A stretch of 64,000 nt of DNA from Strigops habroptila (Eukaryota > Chordata > Aves > Psittaciformes > Psittacidae), in assembly GCF_004027225.2 (NCBI RefSeq), contig NW_022651106.1, forward strand, positions 1 through 64,000. The letters run 5' to 3'. A program made the position numbers and the translations under genes. Positions 57,000 through 64,000 of the stretch are shown one piece after another. How positions within the stretch are numbered: position 1 is the stretch's first letter; each line of letters starts with the position of its first letter. The notes under the pieces were generated by a model. The model saw only the letters and a list, made by a program, of their open reading frames with translations, was not told the origin of the DNA and searched no databases.

Positions 57000-58215
57000 T
57001 GCCTATGAAGACCCTGAGGTCCCCTGAAGGTCCCCTTGAGGTCCCCTTATGGTGCTCTTATGGTCCCATATGGTCCCTTATGATGTTCTCATGGTCCCTT
57101 ATGATGTTCTTATGGTCCCTTATGATGCCCTTCTGGTTCCTCATGGTCCCTTATGATGTCCTTATGGTCCCTCATGGTCCCTTATGATGTTCTTATGGTC
57201 CCTTATGATGTTCTTCTGGTTCCCAATGGTCCCTTATGATGGTCTTATGGTCCCTTATGGTGTTCTCATGGTCCCTTATGATGTTCTTCTGGTTCCTCAT
57301 GGTCCTTTATGATGTTCTTATGGTCCCTTATGATGCCCTTATGGTCCCTTATGATGTTCTTATGGTCCCTTATGATGCCCTTATGGTCCCTTATGATGCC
57401 CTCATGGTCCCTTATGATGTTCTTATGGTCCCTTATGATGTTCTCATGGTCCCTTATGATGCCCTTATGGTCCCTCATGGTCCCTTATGATGTTCCTATG
57501 GTCCCTCATGGCCCCTTATGATGCCCTCATGGTCCCTTATGATGCCCTTATGGTCCCTTATGATGCCCTCATGGTCCCTTATGATGTTCTTATGGTCCCT
57601 TATGGTGTTCTCATGGTCCCTTATGATGTTCTCATGGTCCCTTATGATGTTCTTCTGGTTCCTCATGGTCCTTTATGATGTTCTTATGGTCCCTTATGAT
57701 GCCCTTATGGTCCCTTATGATGTTCTTATGGTCCCTTATGATGCCCTTATGGTCCCTTATGATGCCCTTATGGTCCCTTATGATGCCCTCATGGTCCCTT
57801 ATGATGTTCTTATGGTCCCTTATGATGTTCTCATGGTCCCTTATGATGCCCTTATGGTCCCTCATGGTCCCTTATGATGTTCCTATGGTCCCTCATGGCC
57901 CCTTATGATGCCCTCATGGTCCCTTATGATGCCCTCATGGTCCCTTATGATGTTCTTATGGTCCCTTATGGTGTTCTCATGGTCCCTTATGATGTTCTTC
58001 TGGTTCCTCATGGTCCCTTATGATGTTCTTCTGGTCCCTTATGATGTTCTTATGGTCCCTTATGGTGTTCTCATGGTCCCTTATGATGTTCTTCTGGTTC
58101 CTCATGGTCCCTTATGATGTTCTCATGGTCCCTTATGATGTTCTTCTGGTTCCTCATGGTCCCTTATGATGCCCTCATGGTCCCTTACGATGCCCTCATG
58201 GTCCCTTATGTCCCC
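57000..58215. repeat. Minisatellite ATGGTCCCTTATGATGTTCT
   Basis: About 55 copies of a 21-bp unit, with longer near-identical blocks at 57,236-57,510 and 57,600-57,900. Period 21 keeps frames open on both strands. Confidence 0.93.
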
Positions 58216-58244
58216 TGATGGTTCCCCCTTGTCTCCCCCTGCAG

Positions 58245-58523
58245 CCCCAGCCACCTCCCCGAGGGTGTTCCCGCTGGCGTCCTGCAGCACGCCGGCCATG
58301 GCGGGCTGCCTGGTGGCCGGGTACATCCCAGAGCCCGTCTCCGTGTCGTGGACCACGGGGGGGTCCTCTCCGTCCGTCCCGCCCCGCACCTACCCCGCGG
58401 CCCGGGGCAGGAGGGGGCTCCTCACGCTGGGCAGCGCCGTAGGGTTCCCCGCGGGGCTGCGGGAGGCCACCTGCGCCGTGCGGCACCCGGCCACCGGCTT
58501 CAGCCGCAGCGTCAGAGTCTCTG
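58245..58523 (+). CDS. IGHY: IGHY (upsilon) CH1 exon
   Basis: Acceptor TCCCCCTGCAG; phase 1, 93 codons. It reads APATSPRVFPLASCSTPAMA first; the Cys in ASC is a light-chain bond candidate. Ig cysteines AGCLVAGY and EATCAVRH, Trp in VSWTTGG. Shorter and more Arg/Gly/Pro-rich than the other CH1 domains, with no N-glycan sequon. The role as first IgY domain follows from place and phase. Donor TCTG-GTGAGC. Confidence 0.92.
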
Positions 58524-58539
58524 GTGAGCGAAATGGGGG

Positions 58540-59475
58540 GAAATGGGGGTAAAAGTGGGGGTGGATGGGGTAAATTGGGGTTAAAGGGGGTAAATGGGGT
58601 TTAAATGGGGTTAAATGGGGTAAAATTGGGGTTAGATGGGGTTAAATGGGGTTTAAATGGGATAAAACTGGGGTTAAATGGGGTTAAACTGGGGTTAAAT
58701 GGGGTAAAACTGGGGGTGAATGGGGTAAATTGGGTTAAATGGGGTAAATTGGGTTTAAATGGGTAAAATTGGGGTTAAATGGGGTTAAACTGGGGTTAAA
58801 TGGGGTTAAATGGGGTAAAACTGGGGGTAAATGGGGGTAAAAGTGGGGGTGAATGGGGTAAAACTGGGGTTAAATGGGGTAAATTGGGGTTTAAATGGGG
58901 TTAAATTGGGTAAAACGGGTTAAATGGGGTTAAATGGGGGTAAAACTGGGGGGTAAATGGGGTAGAACTGGGGTTAAATGGGGTAAATTGGGTTTAAATG
59001 GGGTTAAATGGGGTTAAATGGGGTTTAAATGGGGTTTAAATGGGGGTAAAACTGGGGGTGAATGGGGTTGAATGGGGTAAAATTGGGGTTAAATGGGGTT
59101 AAATGGGGTTAAATGGGGTAAAATTGGGGTTAAATGGGGGTTAAATGGGGTTAAATGGGGTTAAATGGGGTTAAACTGGGTTTAAATGGGGTTAAACTGG
59201 GATTAAATGGGGTAAATTGGAGGTTAAATTGGGTTTAAATGGGGTAAATTGGGGTAAAACTGGGGTTAAATGGGATTAAACTGGATTTAAATGGAGTTAA
59301 ATGGGGTTAAAATGGGGTTAAATGGGGTAAATTGGGGTTAAACTGGGTTTAAACGGGCTTAAATGGGGGTAAACTGGGTTTAAATGGGTTAAACTGGGTT
59401 TAAATGGGGTAAACGGGGGTTAAACTGGGTTTAAATGGGGTAAATTGGGGTTAAACGGGTGTTAAATGGGGTAAA
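58540..59475. repeat. Minisatellite GGGGTTAAATGGGGTAAAAT
   Basis: About 75 short units (10-14 bp) in the Cupsilon1-Cupsilon2 intron; G-rich on the RNA-like strand. Confidence 0.93.
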
Positions 59476-59544
59476 CTGGGATTGGGAACGGGTTGGGATG
59501 GGTTAAAGGGGGGAAAAGTGGTTTAAAGTGGGATAAACCGGGTT

Positions 59545-60640
59545 TAAACTCTTCTTCCTCCTCTACCTTCTCCTCCATCTCCTCCTTCTTGTCCTTGTCC
59601 TTGTCCTTGTCCTTGTCCTTGTCCTCCTCCATCTCCTTCTCCTTCTCCATCTCTTCTTCCTCCTTCATCTTCTCCTCCATCTTCTCCTCCTTCTTCTTCT
59701 TGTCCTTGTCCTCCTTCATCTCCTTCTCTTCTCCTTCTCCACCTCCTTCTCCTTCTCCTCCTCCATCTCCATCTCCTCCTCTTCTCCTCCTTCTTCTCTT
59801 CCTCCTTTATCTTCTCCTTCATCTTCTCCATCTTCTCCTTCTCCTTCTTGTCCTTGTCCTCCTCCATCTCCATCTCCTTCTCTTCTCCATCTCCTTCATC
59901 TTCTCCTCCATCTTCTCCTTCTCTTCTCCTTCTCCTTCTCCTCCATCATCTTCTCCTTTTCCTTCTTGTCCTTGTCCCCCTCCATCTCCATCTCCTCCTC
60001 CTTCTCTTCTTCCTCCTCCATCTTCTCCTGCATCTTCTCCTCCATCTCCTTCTCTTCTCCTTCTCCTCCTCCATCTCCTTCTCCTCCATCTCCTTCTCCT
60101 CCATCTCCTTCTCTTCTCCTTCTCCTCCATCTCCTCCTCCATCTCCTTCTCTTCTCCTTCTCCTCCATCTCCTTCTCCTCCATCTCCTTCTCCTCCATCT
60201 CCTTCTCCTCCATCTCCTTCTCCTCCATCTTCTTCTCCTCCATCTCCTTCTCTTCTCCTTCTCCTCCATCTCCTTCTCCTCCATCTCCTTCTCCTCCATC
60301 TCCTTCTCTTCTCCTTCTCCTCCATCTCCTCCTCCATCTCCTTCTCTTCTCCTTCTCCTCCATCTCCTTCTCCTCCATCTCCTTCTCCTCCATCTCCTTC
60401 TCCTCCATCTCCTTCTCCTCCATCTCCTTCTCTTCTCTTTCTCCTCCATCTCCTTCTCTTCTCCATCTCCTTCTTCTCCTTCTCCTCCTCCATCTCTATC
60501 TCCTCCTCTTCTCCTTCTTCTGTTCTTCCTCCTGCATCTTCTCCTGCATCTTCTCCTCCATCTTCTCCTCCATCTCCTTCTTCTCCCCCATCTCCTCCTC
60601 CTCCCTCTCCCCCTTCTCTTCCTCTCCCACCTCTCCCTCC
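59545..60640. repeat. Polypyrimidine minisatellite CTCCTCCATCTCCTTCTC
   Basis: 1.1 kb of almost pure pyrimidine on the RNA-like strand, ending about 30 bp before the Cupsilon2 acceptor. Mirror-like runs could form triplex (H-) DNA. Open frames of 250-500 residues in all frames are repeat artefacts. Confidence 0.93.
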
Positions 60641-60671
60641 TGCCGCGTCCCCGCGCGGGTCCCTGCCGCAG

Positions 60672-60980
60672 CGCCCGCCCCGGCGCGCTCCCACCCGCCC
60701 CACGTCGAGCTCCTCCATTCCTGCTCCATGTCCTCCATCCACCTCCTCTGCTTGGCCACCGGCTTCTCCCCGCGCGCCCTCAGCCTCCGCTGGCTGGTGG
60801 ACAACGAGCCCTTGGACCCAAGCGACGTCCTCATCGAGGGCCCCACCGCCAAGGGCACCTTCATGGCCAGCGCCCGCCTCAACCTCACCTTGGCCGAGTG
60901 GCAGGAGAAGACCTTCGCGTGTGGTGTCACCCACCGAGCCTCGGGTACCGATGTGGAGATCACCGGCCACAAGTGCATCA
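60672..60980 (+). CDS. IGHY: IGHY (upsilon) CH2 exon
   Basis: Acceptor CCCTGCCGCAG; 103 codons. It opens APAPARSHPPHVELLHSCSM. Ig cysteines HLLCLATG and TFACGVTH, Trp in LRWLVDN, LAEWQEKT motif, sequon LNLT. Extra cysteines HSCS and HKCIS flank the domain and probably make inter-heavy-chain bonds, as in Cepsilon2 and chicken Cupsilon2, which takes the place of the IgG hinge. Donor ATCA-GTGAGT. Confidence 0.95.
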
Positions 60981-60999
60981 GTGAGTTGGGGCATGGGGC

Positions 61000-61645
61000 T
61001 GGGTGGTGGCATCTCCGTGGGGTTCCATTGAGCTTGGGTCTTGGTCTCTAAGGGGTTGTTCTCTCGTTGAGTTGGGTGGTGGCATCTCCATGGGGTTCCA
61101 TTGAGCTTGGTTCTTGGTCTCTAGGGGGTTCTTATTGAATTGAATTGGGTGGTGGCATCTCCATGGGGTTCCATTGAGCTTGGTTCTTGGTCTCTATGGG
61201 GTTGTTGTCTCGTTGAGTTGGGTGGTGGCATCTCCATAGGGTTCCATTGAGCTTGGATTTTGGTCTCTAGGGGGTTGTTCTCTCATTGAATTGGGTGGTG
61301 GCATCTCCATGGGGTTCCATTGAGCTTGGATTTTGGTCTCTAGGGGGTTGTTCTCTCATTGAATTGGGTGGTGGCATCTCCATGGGGTTCCATTGAGCTT
61401 GGGTCTTGGTCTCTAGGGGGTTCTTATTGAATTGAATTGGGTGGTGGCATCTCCATAGGGTCCCATTGAAGTCCCTTTGGCTGGTGGCATCTCCATGGGG
61501 TTCCTCTCTCATCCCTTCACTCCTGGTGGCATCTCTATGGGGTTCCCCTCTCACCGATATGAGGCTGGTGGCATCTCCATAGGGTCCCATTGAAGTCCCT
61601 TTGGCTGGTGGCATCTCCATAAGGTTCCTCTCCCGTTCTCCGCCC
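61000..61645. repeat. Cupsilon2-Cupsilon3 intron minisatellite
   Basis: Seven to eight units of 60-75 bp with GGGTGGTGGCATCTCCATGG, GGTTCCATTGAGCTTGG and TCTTGGTCTCTAGGGGGTTG. Confidence 0.92.
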
Positions 61646-61657
61646 CCCCCCCAACAG

Positions 61658-61984
61658 GCGTCCATCCGGACTCCAGCTCCATCCAAGTCTTCGTCCTCCC
61701 CCCGTCCCCATTGGACCTTTACGTGTCGCAGAACCCCAAACTCCGCTGCATGGTCACCAGTTTGCCCAGTGACGATGGGCTGGAGCTCAGCTGGAGCCGG
61801 AGCCAAGGGGGGGCCCTTCGCCCCGACCTCCTCCAAGTCAAAGCCCAGTTCAATGGCACCTTCACGGCCACCAGAGAGGTGCTGGTGTCCACCCGCGATT
61901 GGGACAATGGGGAGACCTTCACCTGCCGGGTCTACCACAGAGACCTGCCCTCTCCCATCAGCCGCAGCATCTCCAAGAAGCCAG
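61658..61984 (+). CDS. IGHY: IGHY (upsilon) CH3 exon
   Basis: Acceptor CCCCCAACAG; phase 1, 109 codons. It starts SVHPDSSSIQVFVLPPSPLD. Ig cysteines KLRCMVTS and TFTCRVYH; Trp in LSWSRSQ; RDWDNGET motif. The sequon FNGT lies where IgG Cgamma2 and IgE Cepsilon3 carry their conserved Fc glycan. The domain corresponds to the receptor-binding part of IgE/IgY Fc. Donor CCAG-GTAGGG. Confidence 0.95.
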
Positions 61985-61999
61985 GTAGGGACCTATAGG

Positions 62000-62960
62000 G
62001 TGGGTTTATAGGGTGGTGGCATCTCCACAGGGTTCAATTCGTGGTGGTTATGGGGTCTCTGACATCGAATTGGGTTGGTTTGGGTGGTGGCATCTCAGTG
62101 GGGTTTAGATAACGGTGGGTCTGGAGGTGGTGGTATCTCCACAGGGTTCAATTCGTGGTGGTTGTGGGGTCTCTGACATCGAATTGGGTTGGTTTGGGTG
62201 GTGGCATCTCAGTGGGGTTTAGATAACGGTGGGTCTGGAGGTGGTGGTATCTCCACAGGGTTCAATTCGTGGTGGTTGTGGGGTCTCTGACATCGAATTG
62301 GGTTGGTTTGGGGTGGTGGCATCTCAGTGGGGTTTAGATAACGGTGGGTTTGGAGGTGGTGGTATCTCCAGAGGGTTCAATTCGTGGTGGTTGTGGGGTC
62401 TCTGACATCGAATGGGGTTGGTTTGGGTGGTGGCATCTCAATGGGGTTCCCCTATCATTGATATGGGTGGTGGTGGCATCTCAGTGGGGTTCCGTTCATG
62501 GTGGTTATGGGGGTCTATGGCCTCGATTCAAGCGGTTTTGAGACCCTGACCTCAAACAGGGTTGGTTTGGGTGGTGGTATCTCCATGGGGTTCAAGTCCT
62601 GTTGGTTTTGGTGCTGGTGGCACCTCCATGGGGCTTCACCCATCACTGCTATGGGCCTGGTGGCATCATTATGAGCTTCATTCACATTGCTATGGGGCTG
62701 GTGGCATCTCCATGGGCTTCATTCCACGGTGGTTTTGGGGGTCTCTGACCTCCGAGCGGGTTAGTTTGGGTGGTGGCATCTCCATAGGCTTCAGTTCCTG
62801 CCGGTTTTGGAGGTGGCGGCATCTCTGCAGGGTTTGCTTTGCGGTGCTCATGGGCTGGTGGCATCTCCACGGGCTTCATTCCACGGTGCTTTTGGGGTCT
62901 CTGACCTGCCGTCAGGGCGTTTTGGGTGGTAGCATCTCCATAAGCTTCACCCCCATGGTG
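62000..62960. repeat. Cupsilon3-Cupsilon4 intron minisatellite
   Basis: Four near-identical 98-bp units (GGTGGTATCTCCACAGGGTT, GACATCGAATTGGGTTGG) to about 62,420, then diverged TGGTGGCATCTCCATGGG units related to those of the previous intron. Confidence 0.92.
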
Positions 62961-62970
62961 TCCCCTATAG

Positions 62971-63317
62971 GCAAGCGCTTGACCCCCAGCGTCTACCTCT
63001 TACCACCCCCACCGGAGGAGCTGAGCGGGTCCCATGCCACCTTGAGCTTGACCTGCTTGGTGCGAGGCTTCTACCCCGAGTCCATCTCGGTGGAGTGGCA
63101 GAAGAACCAGGACTCGTTGGAGGACTCAGCCTACGAGACCACCCCTCCCATGAAGGAGAAGGCGGGAGATGCCTCCTACTTCCTCTACAGCCGCCTGGTG
63201 GTGAAGAGGGAGGACTGGAACAAGGGGACAACCTACGTGTGCATGGTGGTCCACGAGGGGCTGCCCATGAGGTTCATCCAGCGCAGCATCAATAAGAGCC
63301 CCGGTAAAAGGAAGTGA
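62971..63317 (+). CDS. IGHY: IGHY (upsilon) CH4 exon, secretory end
   Basis: Acceptor TGTCCCCTATAG; opens GKRLTPSVYLLPPPPEELSG. Ig cysteines SLTCLVRG and YVCMVVHE, Trp in VEWQKNQ and EDWNKGTT. It ends SINKSPGKRK and stop, with no tailpiece, so secreted IgY is monomeric as expected. A donor CCCG-GTAAAA at 63303/63304 would lead to membrane exons, which lie beyond the window. Confidence 0.96.
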
Positions 63318-63373
63318 GAGGTGGCGGCATCTCGGTGGGGTTCCCGCGCGCTCGGGCGCCGGGGTGGGATGGG

Positions 63374-63379
63374 AATAAA
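63374..63379 (+). terminator. Secretory upsilon poly(A) signal
   Basis: AATAAA 57 nt after the stop codon. Confidence 0.88.
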
Positions 63380-63419
63380 GGAGAAGATGGTTCAAGCGGT
63401 GCCTGGTTCTGTGGGGGGA

Positions 63420-64000
63420 CGGTGGGGATGGCGGGTGGAGGTGGGTGGAGGTGATGGATGGATGATGGTGGAGATGATGGATAGATGATGATGGTGATGG
63501 ATGAAGATGGATGATGATGGAGATGGATGGAGATGATGGATGGATGGTGATGGAGATGATGGACGGATGATGATGGTGGTGGATGGAGATGGATGGTGAT
63601 GGGTGGAGATGGATGATGATGAATGGAGATGGATGGAGATGATGGATGGATGATGATGGTGATTGGATGGAGATGGATAATGGATGATGATGATGGATGG
63701 AGATGGACGGAGATGATGGATGGATGATGATGGTGATTGGATGGAGATGGATAATGGATGATGATGATGGATGGAGATAGACGGATGATGGTGGAGATGG
63801 ATGGAGATGATGGATGGATGGAGATGGTGATGGATGAAGATGGATGATGATGGATGGAGATGGATGGAGATGGATGGATGATGATGGTGATGGATGGAGA
63901 TGGATGGATGATGGCGGAGATGGATGGAGATAGACGGATGATGGTGGAGATGGATGGAGATGATGGATGGATGGAGATGGTGATGGATGAAGATGGATGA
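63420..64000. repeat. Minisatellite GATGGATGGAGATGATGG
   Basis: GGAT/GGAGAT units to the end of the window, the same family and strand sense as the Calpha2-Calpha3 intron array. Probably the start of the Cupsilon4-M1 intron. Confidence 0.92.

Noticed and set aside
59493-61051. Ser/Pro/Leu-rich and Arg/Glu-rich open frames up to 512 residues
   Set aside because: Products of the polypyrimidine repeat; only the Cupsilon2 exon inside is real.
1-64000. CRISPR arrays, operons, tRNA or rRNA genes, retroviral or LTR elements, LINEs
   Set aside because: Eukaryotic spliced genes with tandem repeats; no spacer diversity of CRISPR kind, no cloverleaf, and no reverse transcriptase or capsid motif noticed.

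Overview
This window is a nearly complete bird immunoglobulin heavy-chain (IGH) locus. The evidence is the combination of one intact VH with octamer promoter, a cluster of defective VH copies without leader or RSS (the gene-conversion donor arrangement known in birds), a single J, four-domain mu and upsilon (IgY) genes, and a four-domain alpha gene (IgA) lying between them in the opposite orientation, as is known for chicken and duck. The species cannot be fixed from sequence alone. The constant domains do not look like a plain copy of chicken, as far as I can judge by memory.

Layout. 1-240: CpG-rich, X-box-like sequence that may belong to a neighbouring non-Ig gene. 240-3,790: AT-rich DNA and two minisatellites. 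3,801-13,782: VH pseudogene cluster in both orientations, embedded in a degenerate TTTGGGGCAAAT-like tandem repeat. 16,385-16,948: the only intact VH (promoter, leader, V exon, RSS). 20,384-20,484: one D with 12-bp-spacer RSSs on both sides. 21,530-21,625: one J with a perfect 23-bp-spacer RSS. 21,626-31,139: J-Cmu intron, holding a 3.7-kb AGCT-rich Smu array at 26.2-29.95 kb. 31,140-36,591: Cmu1-4 (secreted form), with mu membrane exons at 40,241-40,362 and 41,593-41,601. 43,769-51,002, minus strand: the alpha gene, Calpha1 to Calpha4, secretory poly(A) signal, and two membrane exons with their own poly(A) signal. 53,750-56,100: GC-rich segment and a second AGCT array. 58,245-63,317: Cupsilon1-4 with secretory poly(A) signal; upsilon membrane exons lie beyond the window.

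How it works together. V, D and J obey the 12/23 rule and can make one rearrangement, which the pseudogenes can then diversify by gene conversion. The VDJ exon splices (phase 1) to Cmu1. All CH exons keep phase 1 joins, so Cmu1, Calpha1 and Cupsilon1 are interchangeable acceptors. Switching to IgY would be deletional and switching to IgA inversional, because alpha is on the opposite strand.

Points of most interest: the very small repertoire (one V, one D, one J, about six long donors); a 25- or 28-nt CDR2 duplication shared by four pseudogenes; a single-base frameshift in Calpha3; a heptapeptide triplication in Cmu4; a recent 1,252-bp duplication in Smu; and one AGCT array placed between the divergent alpha and upsilon genes that might serve both. 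Nearly every intron and spacer is made of its own minisatellite, and these generate many long but meaningless open frames.
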